Assembly: GCF_000720135.1 (NCBI RefSeq)
Contig: NZ_JOIU01000034.1
Location: 1-64,000 of the forward strand
Direction of reading: 5' to 3'
Length of the DNA: 64,000 nucleotides
DNA from: Streptomyces sp. NRRL S-1022
GTDB lineage: Bacteria > Actinomycetota > Actinomycetes > Streptomycetales > Streptomycetaceae
Shown here: one piece after another, positions 21,471 to 30,135 of the stretch
How positions within the stretch are numbered: position 1 is the stretch's first letter
Layout: each line of letters starts with the position of its first letter
Translations under genes and position numbers: made by a program
Notes under the pieces: generated by a model
The model's input: only the letters and a program-made list of their open reading frames with translations
Told to the model about the DNA's origin: nothing
Database searches by the model: none

Positions 21471-22001
21471 TCACAGTCCCCGCGTGTCCAGCCGCAGGTG
21501 CCAGGTGTTGCGGCGGTGGACGGAGAGCAGCTCCGACTCCAGGGGGGACGGGGGGACCGCCAGGACCGGACAGCGGGCGTGGGACACGCAGTGGCGGGAG
21601 ACGCGGGCCGCGAAGGGGCGTTGCAGTCCGCGCCGGCCCGTGCCGACGACCAGGACGTCGGTCTCCCGGTCGGCGGTCGCCACCAGGGCCGGGCCCGGGG
21701 CGCCGCGCACGACGACGGCGTGCACCGGTACGCCGGGACCGTCCGGGCCGAGGATCTCGTGGAGGACCGAGGCCAGCCGCTGCTTGGCCAGGCGCCGCCA
21801 CTCCTGGAGCAGCGGGCCGGCGGCGGGGGCGCGGCGCGCGGCGGGATCGCCGCCCGGCGGCTCCCAGGCCAGCACCGGCCACAGCTCGGCTCCCAGCCGC
21901 CGGGCCAGCGCGGTGGCCCGGCGCAGGGCCGTGACGCTGTTCAGGGAACCGCTCACGCCGACCACCACGCGGGCGACCGCCGAGGCGTCGTTACCGGACA
22001 T
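21471..22001 (-). CDS. Universal stress protein family protein
   Basis: 176 residues, one Usp domain. It starts VARVVVGVSGSLNSVTALRR and carries the nucleotide-loop region DVLVVGTGRRGLQRPF...CVSHARCPVLAVP near residue 140. The GRRG part of the G-x2-G-x9-G-S/T ATP motif is present but the second half is altered, so ATP binding is not certain. ATG 22001 has GGTGGAG upstream. Divergent from the sugar-importer operon. Confidence 0.85.
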   Translation of the reverse strand: MSGNDASAVARVVVGVSGSLNSVTALRRATALARRLGAELWPVLAWEPPGGDPAARRAPAAGPLLQEWRRLAKQRLASVLHEILGPDGPGVPVHAVVVRGAPGPALVATADRETDVLVVGTGRRGLQRPFAARVSRHCVSHARCPVLAVPPSPLESELLSVHRRNTWHLRLDTRGL

Positions 22002-22124
22002 GGCTCCACCGTCCCGGGCAAGCTCTCGCTCCCTTCCATCCCACTCCCGCGCCGGCGATCCGACCAGCCGGAGGGCCGGTCCGCCCCGCCGGGTCCCCTC
22101 GGGCCGGGCCGGATGCGGCGCCGT

Positions 22125-22141
22125 GGCCGAAACATTCGGCC
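22125..22141. promoter_or_regulatory. Upstream palindrome of the importer/xylanase operon
   Basis: Perfect inverted repeat GGCCGAA-ACA-TTCGGCC. Its core CGAAACATTCG (22128-22138) is exactly the reverse complement of the site at 22263-22273, about 135 bases away. It is a likely distal operator for the same regulator, possibly allowing looping or control of the divergent gene. Confidence 0.5.
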
Positions 22142-22205
22142 TTCGCGGGGGACCGCGCCGCCTCCGGCGGGTTCGGTCGTGTGCCCGCCACCTCGTGCAG
22201 ACACC

Positions 22206-22273
22206 TTGACGCTCCCAACGCGCCTTCCTAGAGTCGCCGTTCGGAACGTTCGAGGAATAACTCGAATGTTTCG
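22206..22273 (+). promoter_or_regulatory. Promoter with two downstream palindromic operators
   Basis: TTGACG (22206-22211) and TAGAGT (22229-22234) with a 17-base spacer make a strong promoter, start expected near 22241. Immediately downstream are CGGAACGTTCG (22242-22252) and CGAATGTTTCG (22263-22273), two 11-base dyads in positions where a repressor would block initiation. The CGAA...TTCG pattern resembles LacI-family operators controlling polysaccharide-utilisation genes in Streptomyces; the regulator is not encoded here. Confidence 0.7.
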
Positions 22274-22353
22274 GCCCGCCGGTGGTCGACGAGTGCGTCG
22301 GCGGCTCTCGGTGGTGCCCGATCTTCTCAGTCGGGACCCTCTCCGATGCAACT

Positions 22354-22370
22354 CGAAAGTTTCGAAGGAG
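22354..22370 (+). promoter_or_regulatory. Operator-like palindrome adjoining the ribosome-binding site
   Basis: CGAAAGTTTCG (22354-22364) is a perfect 11-base dyad directly followed by AAGGAG (22365-22370), the ribosome-binding site of the binding-protein gene. It is the cleanest member of the set at 22128, 22242 and 22263. Confidence 0.65.
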
Positions 22371-22376
22371 CGCATG

Positions 22377-23672
22377 ATGGGCGACCCTGCACTGTCCCGC
22401 CGCGGATTTCTGGCGGCCTCCGTCGGCGCCGGCCTGGGGGTGACCGCACTCAGCGGCTGCGGCGGCGACTCGGACGGAGGGTCGTCCTCGGGGACGACCA
22501 CGATCGAGTGGTGGAACATCTCGACCACGCAACCCACCAAGACCGTGTGGGCGGCCCTGGCCAAGAAGTTCGAGGCCGACAACCCCACGGTCAAGGTGAA
22601 GATCGTCCAGCTGGAGAACGACGCCTACAAGTCGAAGATGACCGCGCTGATCGCCTCCGGGAAACTGCCGGACGTCTTCCACACCTGGGGCGGCGGCGTG
22701 CTGCGGCAGCAGGTCGACGCCGGACTGGTCGAGGACCTCACCGACCGCACCAAGGGCTGGGCCGACGGCCTGCTGCCGGTGGCGAAGGAGCCGTACCTCC
22801 TGGACGGCAAGGCGTACGGCATCCCGTTCGACATCGGCATGATCGGCTTCTGGTACAACAAGGCGCTCTTCAAGAAGGCCGGGATCAGCACACCCCCGAC
22901 CACCTGGAGCGGCTTCCTGGACGCCGTACGGAAGCTGAAAGCTGCCGGCGTCACGCCGCTCGCCCTGGCGGGCAAGGAGAAGTGGCCCGGCATGTACTAC
23001 TGGGCGTACCTGGCGATGCGCACCGCCGGTGTCGACGCGCTCCGCGCGGCCAGCGAGAGCAAGGACTTCACCGGTCCCGGCTTCGTCCAGGCCGGACAGC
23101 ACCTGAAGGAGCTGGTGGACCTCCAGCCGTTCCAGAAGGGCTTCCTCGGCGCCGCCTACTCCACCCCGACGGGTCAGGCCGCCGGCGTCGGCAACGGCAA
23201 GGCGGCGATGGAACTCATGGGCCAGTGGGCCCCGGTCGTGGAGGCCGACGCCGGCAAGGGCCTCGGCGCGAACCTGGGCTTCTTCCCGTTCCCGGAGGTC
23301 GAGGGCGGCAACGGCAAGATCACCGAAGTGTTCGGCGGAGGCGGCGGACACGCCCTGCGCCGGGGAGCCCCGCAGGCCGCCGTCGACTTCCTGAAGTTCT
23401 TCGCCTCACAGACCACCGACTCGGAACTGGTGAAGAAGACCGGGGTGCTGCCGGTCGTCCCGGCCGCCGAGTCCGCGCTCACCGACCCCAACCTCAAGGC
23501 CGTGCAAGCCCAGTTGAAGGCCGCCACCGGCTTCCAGCTCTACCTCGACCAGGCCTACGCGCCCGCCGTCGGCCAGGAGATCAACGACAGCGTGGCCGCG
23601 CTCATCGCCGGCTCCAAGTCGGCCGAGCAGGTCACGCAGTCGATCACCCGGACCGCCAAGGAAGAGCAGTAG
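22377..23672 (+). CDS. Sugar ABC transporter substrate-binding lipoprotein (xylo-oligosaccharide type)
   Basis: About 431 residues. The N-terminus has a twin-arginine motif (SRRGFLAAS) and a lipobox (LSGC), so export is probably through Tat as a lipoprotein. The body is a family-1 extracellular solute-binding protein (TIEWWNISTTQPTKTVW, LPDVFHTWGGGVLRQQV, GIPFDIGMIGFWYNKALF). Two permeases and a secreted xylanase follow, so xylobiose or larger xylo-oligosaccharides are the likely ligand (BxlE-like); this is inferred from context. ATG 22377 is favoured over ATG 22374 by its 6-base distance from AAGGAG. Confidence 0.85.
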   Translation: MGDPALSRRGFLAASVGAGLGVTALSGCGGDSDGGSSSGTTTIEWWNISTTQPTKTVWAALAKKFEADNPTVKVKIVQLENDAYKSKMTALIASGKLPDVFHTWGGGVLRQQVDAGLVEDLTDRTKGWADGLLPVAKEPYLLDGKAYGIPFDIGMIGFWYNKALFKKAGISTPPTTWSGFLDAVRKLKAAGVTPLALAGKEKWPGMYYWAYLAMRTAGVDALRAASESKDFTGPGFVQAGQHLKELVDLQPFQKGFLGAAYSTPTGQAAGVGNGKAAMELMGQWAPVVEADAGKGLGANLGFFPFPEVEGGNGKITEVFGGGGGHALRRGAPQAAVDFLKFFASQTTDSELVKKTGVLPVVPAAESALTDPNLKAVQAQLKAATGFQLYLDQAYAPAVGQEINDSVAALIAGSKSAEQVTQSITRTAKEEQ

Positions 23673-23678
23673 CCGGCG

Positions 23679-24677
23679 ATGACCTCCACCTTCCTCCCGG
23701 ACCAGCGCAGCGGTCCCGCCGCGGGCCCCCCGGTCCCGGCCGCCGGCGCGGACCGCGCCCGGACCCGGCGGCGCGCGCTGAACTGGCTCACCGCGGTCGG
23801 CTTCCAGCTGCCCGCGCTGGTGCTGTTCATCGGGCTGGTGCTGCTGCCGGTGCTGTTCGCGCTGTACGCCGCCTTCTTCCGCTGGGGCGGCTTCGGCATG
23901 CCCTCCGACTACGTCGGCGCCGACAACTTCACCCGCCTCTTCCAGGACGACGTCTTCCTCGGCGACCTGTGGCGCTGCCTGGTACTGGTGCTGTTCTCGC
24001 TCGTGCTCCAGCTGCCGTTCGCGCTGGCCATGGCGGTGCTGCTGAACCAGCGGCTGCGCGGCCGGGCGGTGTACCGGATGCTGTTCTTCGCGCCGTACGT
24101 GCTCTCCGAGGCCATCACCGGCGTGTTGTTCGGCATGGTCTTCGCCCCGGACGACGGACTCGCCGACCATGTCCTGGGCGCCGTCGGCCTGGACGGCCTG
24201 GGCGGGGAGTGGTTCGCCGACCCCTCCTCCGTCATGGCGGCCCTCTTCCTCGTCATGACCTGGAAGTACTTCGGCTTCCACATGATGCTGTACCTGGCCG
24301 GACTCCAGTCGATCCCGGCCGAGTTGACGGAGGCGGCGCTGATCGACGGCGCCGGGCCCTGGCAGCGGTTCCGCAACGTCACCCTGCCGCTGCTCGCGCC
24401 CACCCTGCGCATCAGCGTCTTCCTGTCCGTGATCGGGGCCATCCAGCTGTTCGACCTGGTGTGGGTGATCACCCAGGGCGGCCCCGACCACCACTCCGAG
24501 ACGATGGCCGTGACCATGTTCCAGTACGGCTTCAAGCGCTACCAGGTCGGCTACGCCAGCGCGATCAGCGTGGTCATGTTCGGCATCTGCCTCGTCTTCG
24601 CCCTCGCCTACCAGCGGTTCGTGCTCCGCCGCGACCTCCAGGGAGCCACCACGACGATGAGGGGGGACGGCACGTGA
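23679..24677 (+). CDS. Sugar ABC transporter permease 1
   Basis: 332 residues, MalF-type permease. A disordered N-terminus is followed by six hydrophobic helices (the first is PALVLFIGLVLLPVLFALYA). The EAA motif is LTEAALIDGAGPWQRFRNVT near residue 215. It begins 6 bases after the binding-protein stop and ends in a GTGA overlap with the next permease. No ATPase gene is present; Streptomyces sugar importers usually share the ATPase MsiK encoded elsewhere. Confidence 0.9.
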   Translation: MTSTFLPDQRSGPAAGPPVPAAGADRARTRRRALNWLTAVGFQLPALVLFIGLVLLPVLFALYAAFFRWGGFGMPSDYVGADNFTRLFQDDVFLGDLWRCLVLVLFSLVLQLPFALAMAVLLNQRLRGRAVYRMLFFAPYVLSEAITGVLFGMVFAPDDGLADHVLGAVGLDGLGGEWFADPSSVMAALFLVMTWKYFGFHMMLYLAGLQSIPAELTEAALIDGAGPWQRFRNVTLPLLAPTLRISVFLSVIGAIQLFDLVWVITQGGPDHHSETMAVTMFQYGFKRYQVGYASAISVVMFGICLVFALAYQRFVLRRDLQGATTTMRGDGT

Positions 24678-25507
24678 CCCGCAGAACCAGGGGCGTCCGC
24701 GCGCTGCCGCTGCACCTGATCCTCCTGGTGGTCGGCGCGGTGATGGTCGTGCCGCTGCTGTACGCCGTCCTGTCCGGTTTCAAGTCCACCGACGAGCTGT
24801 CCCGCAACCCGTTCGGACTGCCCGAGCACTGGCTGACCGGCAACTACACCGGCATCCTCGGCTCGGGCGGGTTCTGGCGGCTGGTCGGCAACAGCACGCT
24901 GATCGCGGTGGGCACGACCGTGCTCGTGGTCGCGGTGTCCGCGCTCGCGGCCTTCTCCTTCGCGCGGTTCGCCTTCCGAGGCCGGGAGGTGCTGTTCACC
25001 GTCTTCACGATGGGACTGATGTTCCCCTTCGCGGTGGCCGCCCTGCCGCTGTTCCTGCTGCTGCGCTCCCTGGGCCTGCTGGACAACCCGCTCGGTGTGA
25101 TCCTCCCGCAGGCCGCGTTCGGACTGCCGATGACGATCATCATCCTGCGCGGCTTCTTCCGGCAGATCCCCGGCGAACTGGAGGAGGCCGCCACGCTCGA
25201 CGGCTGCAGCGCCTTCGGGTTCTTCTGGCGGGTCCTGCTGCCCATGGCGCGGCCGGCGCTCGGCACCGTCTCCGTCCTCGCGGTGGTCACCAGCTGGAAC
25301 AACTTCTTCCTGCCGCTGCTGGTGTTCACCGACAGCACCTGGTGGACCCTGCCCATCGGCGTCCAGCAGTTCCAGGGGCAGTACTCGGCCGAGTACGCCC
25401 GGGTCTTCGCCTATCTCGTCCTCGCCATGGTCCCCGCCCTCGCCTTCTACTCGGTCGCCGAACGCCAGCTCGTCGGCGGTCTCACCGCCGGCGCCACCAA
25501 GGGCTGA
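24674..25507 (+). CDS. Sugar ABC transporter permease 2
   Basis: 277 residues, MalG-type permease with six hydrophobic helices and the EAA motif LEEAATLDGCSAFGFFWRVL near residue 175. GTG 24674 overlaps the previous stop by 4 bases. It completes the membrane channel of the importer and is followed 37 bases later by the xylanase gene on the same strand. Confidence 0.9.
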   Translation: MTRRTRGVRALPLHLILLVVGAVMVVPLLYAVLSGFKSTDELSRNPFGLPEHWLTGNYTGILGSGGFWRLVGNSTLIAVGTTVLVVAVSALAAFSFARFAFRGREVLFTVFTMGLMFPFAVAALPLFLLLRSLGLLDNPLGVILPQAAFGLPMTIIILRGFFRQIPGELEEAATLDGCSAFGFFWRVLLPMARPALGTVSVLAVVTSWNNFFLPLLVFTDSTWWTLPIGVQQFQGQYSAEYARVFAYLVLAMVPALAFYSVAERQLVGGLTAGATKG

Positions 25508-25544
25508 ACCGCACCTTCCCCGACATCCGGACAGGAGCCCCACC

Positions 25545-26597
25545 ATGCGTTTGAGACTCGCCGGCGCCCTCGCGGCCGTGCTGATGACCGCCGGCCTGGC
25601 CACCGGCCCCGCCGCGCAGGCCGCCCCCGACCCGGTACACCGGCCCGCCCCGCCGACCCTCGCCGGCCTCGCCGAGCGCCACGGCCGCTACTTCGGCAGC
25701 GCCACCGACAACCCGGAACTCACCGACACCGCCTACACCGGCGTCCTCGGCGGCGAGTTCGACATGATCACGCCCGGCAACGGCATGAAGTGGTACGCCA
25801 CCGAGCCGCAGCAGGGCGTTTTCGACTGGACCGACGGCGACCAGATCGTCGGCCTGGCCCGCCGCAACCACCAGAAGGTCCGCGCGCACACCCTCGTCTG
25901 GCACAGCCAGCTGCCCGACTGGCTCACCTCGAAGCAGTGGACGGCGAGCGAACTGCGCGCCGTGCTGAAGAAGCACATCACCACCGAGGTACGGCACTAC
26001 CGGGGCAAGGTGTACTCCTGGGACGTCGTCAACGAGGCCTTCAACGAGGACGGCAGCTACCGCGACACCCTCTGGTACCGGACCCTGGGCCCCGGCTACA
26101 TCGCCGACGCGCTGCGCTGGGCCCACCAGGCCGATCCGCACGCCAGGCTCTACCTGAACGACTACAACATCGAGGCCATCGGCCCCAAGAGCGACGCCTA
26201 CCACCGGCTGGCCCAGGACCTGCTGGCCCGGGGCGTGCCCCTCGACGGCATCGGCTTCCAGACGCACCTGGCCCTCCAGTACGGCTATCCCACCACTCTG
26301 GAGGACAACCTCCGCCGCTTCTCCCGGCTGGGCCTGGACACCGCGCTCACCGAGGTCGACGTACGGATGCAGCTGCCCGCGACCGGGGAGAAGCTCGCCG
26401 AGCAGGCGGCCTGGTACCGGGACCTCACCGCTGCCTGTCTGGCCGTGCGGCGCTGTGTGGGCGTGACCATCTGGGACTACACGGACAAGTACTCCTGGAT
26501 ACCGGCGTTCTTCCCGGGGGAGGGCGCGGCCCTGCCGTGGGACGAGGAGCTGCGTCCCAAGCCGGCCTACCGGGCGCTGCGGGAAGCGCTGCGTTAA
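25545..26597 (+). CDS. Secreted endo-1,4-beta-xylanase, GH10
   Basis: 350 residues. A Sec signal peptide (MRLRLAGALAAVLMTAG, cleavage near AQA-AP, residue 26) is followed by a GH10 barrel: ENGMKWYA-like segment GNGMKWYATEP, HTLVWHSQLPDWL, acid/base Glu in WDVVNEAF (about residue 164) and nucleophile Glu in TEVDVRM (about residue 270). It cuts xylan outside the cell, and the importer in front of it would take up the products. There is no carbohydrate-binding module or linker, so it is a minimal single-domain xylanase. Ribosome-binding site ACAGGAG precedes ATG 25545. Confidence 0.95.
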   Translation: MRLRLAGALAAVLMTAGLATGPAAQAAPDPVHRPAPPTLAGLAERHGRYFGSATDNPELTDTAYTGVLGGEFDMITPGNGMKWYATEPQQGVFDWTDGDQIVGLARRNHQKVRAHTLVWHSQLPDWLTSKQWTASELRAVLKKHITTEVRHYRGKVYSWDVVNEAFNEDGSYRDTLWYRTLGPGYIADALRWAHQADPHARLYLNDYNIEAIGPKSDAYHRLAQDLLARGVPLDGIGFQTHLALQYGYPTTLEDNLRRFSRLGLDTALTEVDVRMQLPATGEKLAEQAAWYRDLTAACLAVRRCVGVTIWDYTDKYSWIPAFFPGEGAALPWDEELRPKPAYRALREALR

Positions 26598-26687
26598 CAC
26601 CCCGCTGCCCTTCGTAGCCGCCTCCGGACACGCGTCGGGGCCGGTGCGCACCGGGTGCGTGCGGCCGGCCCCTCGGTTCCGTGCCGC

Positions 26688-26894
26688 TCAGGCGGCGGTC
26701 ATCACCCGATCCGCACCGAGCGGACGGTGCGGGGCGATGATGCGGCCGTCGGGCAGCAGTTCGCCGGTGTCCTCGAAAAGCAGGACGCCGTTGCACAGCA
26801 GGCTCCACCCCTGCTCCGGGTGGTGCGCCACGAGGCGGGCGGACTCCCGGTCGGCGGATTCGGCTGGCGGGCACGACGGCTGGTGCTGGCACAT
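26688..26894 (-). CDS. DUF5999 family small protein
   Basis: 68 residues starting MCQHQPSCPP. The sequence DRESARLVAHHPEQGWSLLC, NGVLLFEDTGELLPDG and RIIAPHRP is a conserved Streptomyces small-protein family (DUF5999) of unknown function. It has three cysteines, two in the first ten residues (C-x5-C), suggesting metal binding or a disulfide. The frame extends upstream to ATG 26924; I prefer 26894 from the family start. Confidence 0.82.
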   Translation of the reverse strand: MCQHQPSCPPAESADRESARLVAHHPEQGWSLLCNGVLLFEDTGELLPDGRIIAPHRPLGADRVMTAA

Positions 26895-27157
26895 GGGCGG
26901 GATCTTTCGCTCTGACGTGATCATGTCCGTCCCCCGTGGTGATGAGTCGGTCGGAGTCCAGTGTTGTCCTCTGGGCGTCTTTCCGCAGGGATTTCACGGC
27001 ACCGCTTCTCACAGGTTCATGACGCGTCACCCGCGTGGACGGTTCAGTCCAACTGCACGGTCTCTTCGGGTGGTTCGCGGTGACTCTCCGGGTGGTCGGC
27101 GGTGGCCGAATGGGACTAGTCCGGATGGCCCGGGACGGAGAAGTCCCCGCACACGAC
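26895..27157. other. Gap upstream of the DUF5999 gene, no gene seen
   Basis: The space up to the terminator at 27158 contains no supported gene. It is the 5' region of the minus-strand DUF5999 gene and the downstream region of the hypothetical gene at 27206-27805. I see no clear promoter pair. Confidence 0.4.
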
Positions 27158-27191
27158 CGTACCCCGCTTCCCTTCCGGGGAGCGGGGTACG
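27158..27191 (-). terminator. Terminator of the 27206-27805 gene
   Basis: Perfect 11-bp stem CGTACCCCGCT (27158-27168) with AGCGGGGTACG (27181-27191) and a short C/G-rich loop, 15 bases beyond the stop of the minus-strand hypothetical gene. There is no T run. On the plus strand it has no gene to terminate. Confidence 0.7.
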
Positions 27192-27205
27192 CGTGCGGGC
27201 GGGGG

Positions 27206-27805
27206 TCAGGCGGGTGAGCCGAGCACCGGCGAGCCGAGCAGCGGGAGAGGAGTCGCCCGATGGGTCAGCACCGGAAGCAGCTCGGCGACCCGGAACGGAC
27301 GGTGTGCCGGGATGCCGGGCGGCGCCGGCGCCAGCGGGACGAGCAGGTCGGTGGCGGCCGGATGGCCCTCGGTGCCGTCGCCCGAGCAGTCGCCGTGCAG
27401 CCACAGGGTGAGCATGTACAGACCGGGCACGGACAACAGCCGCGCCTGGTACGGCTGTTGCAGCGTCTCGGCCTGTTGCAGGGCGCGCTCGGTGGAGGCG
27501 ACGTAGGGGCCCTCGAAGAAATGGGAGAAGGCCCAGCCGTCGGGGGTGAGCATGGTCTCGGCCGCGGCCACCGCGCGGTCGCCGCACCGGATCAAAAAGC
27601 GCCAGCCGGTCAGCCGCGTCGCGGACAGGCCTTGCGCGGTGATCCGGTCCAGCACGTGGACCGGCAGCGGGAGTTCCGCGGTGGCGGGCCCTTGCGCGGC
27701 ACACAGGGAGGGGGTGCGGGCCTCACGGACCGCGGTCGGGGAGCCGAGGGCGGTCAGGACGGAGCGCAGGGCAGGCGCGGGGGCAGGGGGTACGTGCAGC
27801 GGCAT
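27206..27805 (-). CDS. Hypothetical protein
   Basis: 199 residues of unknown function from ATG 27805 (GAGAGG upstream). No membrane segment is evident. A central part (TAQGLSATRLTGWRFLIRCG, GWAFSHFFEGPYVASTERAL, LLSVPGLYMLTLWLHGD) has a globular, conserved look; the ends are Pro-rich. It is divergent from the glutamate-cysteine ligase gene across a 571-base gap. No function proposed. Confidence 0.7.
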   Translation of the reverse strand: MPLHVPPAPAPALRSVLTALGSPTAVREARTPSLCAAQGPATAELPLPVHVLDRITAQGLSATRLTGWRFLIRCGDRAVAAAETMLTPDGWAFSHFFEGPYVASTERALQQAETLQQPYQARLLSVPGLYMLTLWLHGDCSGDGTEGHPAATDLLVPLAPAPPGIPAHRPFRVAELLPVLTHRATPLPLLGSPVLGSPA

Positions 27806-28376
27806 GTGGGTCGCCTCTCGTTCGACAGGCGCGGCGGCGCGAGGAGGGTGGGGCGGACGGCGCTGTCTGCTCACGGGGAAGGCCGGAGAGGTGGGGGCCC
27901 TGTTCGGTGTGGAAGAGAGTGCGGCTCGGTCCGCCGCCCGTCAACCGGGACGGCGGGAACACCGCGGAAACCAGGACCGAGGGCGCCAACCTTCCGCCTT
28001 GTAGACGGAGTTTATACGACGCGTGTTCAGCCGGTGTTTCGGCTATCCGATTCCGTTCGGCCCGGCAAGGCCGAATTAAGGCGTCGTTTTGCGGAAATAA
28101 TCCCGATTTCCGGACCGGCCTCGGGGCCCTGACCTCGCCATACGCGCCAGTAGCGGTCGGCCGAATGCCATCGGCGTTTTTCACGAGGCGTTCGGGGCAC
28201 CCGGAGATGCACCGTGCGGCATGCCCCGTGAATGTGCCGCCGGGAACATTCGTAAGAGTAGCGGGCGACGCGCCCGCGCGGGACGTTATCGATCGCTTCG
28301 GCTGGGCATCATCCCACCTGACCCGGGAGCCCGGCGGCCGGATCGTCGGCCCGCCCATCCGAGGAGGGAAGCTTCG
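27806..28376. other. Long divergent intergenic region with a less GC-rich core
   Basis: 571 bases between the hypothetical gene and the ligase gene. The segment about 27985-28120 is markedly less GC-rich than the surroundings (TAGACGGAGTTTATACGACG, GAATTAAGG, GGAAATAATCCCG), as expected for promoters. GGAAC near 28245 is followed by a gap suited to an ECF sigma factor, but the -10 half is not convincing. No open frame here looks like a gene. Confidence 0.45.
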
Positions 28377-29894
28377 ATGGGGGAAAAGGTCGCGGCAGGG
28401 CAGTTCGACCTGTCCGATCGCCAGCGCTACCGAGAAAAGCTCCAGATGTGCCTGACGGGGCTGGAGCGGCTGCTGCGCGAGAAGCGATTCGATCGGCCGA
28501 AGAACCTCATGGGAGTCGAGATCGAACTGAATCTCGCGGGGTCCGACGGTATGCCGAAGATGTTGAACGGGCAGGTACTGGAGCGCATCGCGAGCCGCGA
28601 CTTCCAGACCGAACTCGCCATGTTCAACCTGGAAGTCAACATAGCCCCGCACCGGTTGGGCGGCCGGGTGTTCGACCGGCTCGCCGAGGAGCTGCGCACC
28701 TCGCTCGCCTACGCCGACCGCAAGGCCGGGGAGGTGGACGCGGGCATCGTGATGATCGGCATCCTGCCCACGCTGGACCGGGACGACCTGGTCTCCTCCA
28801 ACCTCTCCGAGGCAGACCGCTACACCCTGCTCAACAACCAGATCGTCGCGGCGCGCGGGGAGGACTTCCGGCTCGACATCGACGGCGTGGAGCACCTCGT
28901 CTGCACCTCCAAGTCGATCGTGCCCGAGGCCGCGTGCACCTCCGTCCAGCTGCACCTGCAGGTCACGCCGGGCCGGTTCGCCGACGTGTGGAACGCGGCG
29001 CAGGCGGCCTCCGCCGCGCAGATCGCCGTCGGGGCGAACTCACCGTTCCTCTTCGGTCACGAACTGTGGCGCGAGTCCCGGCCCCCGCTGTTCCTCCAGT
29101 CCACCGACACCCGGCCGCCCGAACTCCAGGCCCAGGGCGTACGGCCGCGCACCTGGTTCGGCGAGCGGTGGATCTCCTCCGCGTACGACCTGTTCGAGGA
29201 GAACCTGCGCTACTTCCCGGCCCTGCTGCCGATCTGCGACGACGAGGAGCCGCTGGAGGTCGTCGAGGCCGGCGGGGTGCCGACGCTCGCCGAACTCGTC
29301 CTGCACAACGGCACGATCTACCGCTGGAACCGGCCGGTGTACGGCATCGCGGACGGTGTCCCGCACCTCCGGGTGGAGAACCGGGTGCTGCCGGCCGGGC
29401 CGACCATCACCGACGTGATCGCGAACGCCGCCTTCTACTACGGCCTCGTCCGCGCCCTCGCCGAGGAGCCCCGGCCGGTGTGGACGCGGCTGCCGTTCGC
29501 CGCGGCCGAGGCCAACTTCGACGCGGCGTGCCGGTACGGCATCGACGCCCGCTTCGTCTGGCCCCGGCGGGGACGGTACGGCGGCACCGGCGAGGTCGAC
29601 GCGGTCACGCTGGTCCGCGACGAACTGCTGCCGCTCGCGGCGGCCGGGCTCGACGCGTGGGGCGTGGAGGCCGCCGACCGGGACCTCTACCTGGGTGTGA
29701 TCGAGGAGCGCTGCCGGCGCCGGGTGAACGGGGCGTCCTGGCAGGCGGCCACCTTCCACCGGGCACTGGAGCAGGGCATGTCCCGCGAGGCAGCCCTGGC
29801 GGCGACCACCCGCCGGTACGCCGAGCTGATGCACGTCGGCGAGCCGGTGCACACCTGGCCCGTGGGCCTGCCGGACCCGGTACCCCTGGGCTGA
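28377..29894 (+). CDS. Glutamate-cysteine ligase family protein (GCS2 type)
   Basis: 505 residues from ATG 28377 with GAGGAGG at 28361-28367. The N-terminus has the GCS2-like segment LMGVEIELNLAGSDGMPKML; the middle has ELAMFNLEVNIAPHRLGG and ACTSVQLHLQV. These match carboxylate-amine ligases that condense glutamate with cysteine or another amine using ATP. In Streptomyces such enzymes may serve ergothioneine, other thiols or unrelated amide bonds; mycothiol synthesis does not need them. The actual substrate is open. Confidence 0.85.
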   Translation: MGEKVAAGQFDLSDRQRYREKLQMCLTGLERLLREKRFDRPKNLMGVEIELNLAGSDGMPKMLNGQVLERIASRDFQTELAMFNLEVNIAPHRLGGRVFDRLAEELRTSLAYADRKAGEVDAGIVMIGILPTLDRDDLVSSNLSEADRYTLLNNQIVAARGEDFRLDIDGVEHLVCTSKSIVPEAACTSVQLHLQVTPGRFADVWNAAQAASAAQIAVGANSPFLFGHELWRESRPPLFLQSTDTRPPELQAQGVRPRTWFGERWISSAYDLFEENLRYFPALLPICDDEEPLEVVEAGGVPTLAELVLHNGTIYRWNRPVYGIADGVPHLRVENRVLPAGPTITDVIANAAFYYGLVRALAEEPRPVWTRLPFAAAEANFDAACRYGIDARFVWPRRGRYGGTGEVDAVTLVRDELLPLAAAGLDAWGVEAADRDLYLGVIEERCRRRVNGASWQAATFHRALEQGMSREAALAATTRRYAELMHVGEPVHTWPVGLPDPVPLG

Positions 29895-29904
29895 CGGTCT
29901 CCGG

Positions 29905-30135
29905 CGACTGCCCCGCGGGCTGAGCACCTGCCCCCGCGGGGCCGGCACCTGCCCGGCGGGGCTGCTCACCTGCCCCAGGGGGCCGGCACCCGACCGGCGG
30001 GGCTGAGCATCGAGGGGCCCACCGGAGCGGGCCGCCCGGCTGAGCGCCGTCGCGGTGGGGCGGCCCTGGCCGGCGGAGCGGGAACGGCCGGTGGAGTGGG
30101 AACGGCCGGTGGAGCCGGAATGGCCGGTGGGCAGG
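29905..30135. repeat. Two GC-rich degenerate tandem repeats
   Basis: The gap after the ligase gene (29895-30369) holds a 21-base unit repeated about four times (CACCTGCCC-type cores at 29925, 29946, 29967 and 29987), then an 18-base unit repeated three times (AACGGCCGGTGGAG at 30083 and 30101, AATGGCCGGTGGG at 30119). Neither has a supported reading frame. The remainder to the protease gene is GC-rich with no gene seen. Confidence 0.65.

Noticed and set aside
20433..22376. Long plus-strand open frame running into the sugar-binding protein
   Set aside because: It is antisense to the permease, membrane and stress-protein genes. The binding protein has its own ribosome-binding site, signal peptide and promoter, so only the part from 22377 is real.
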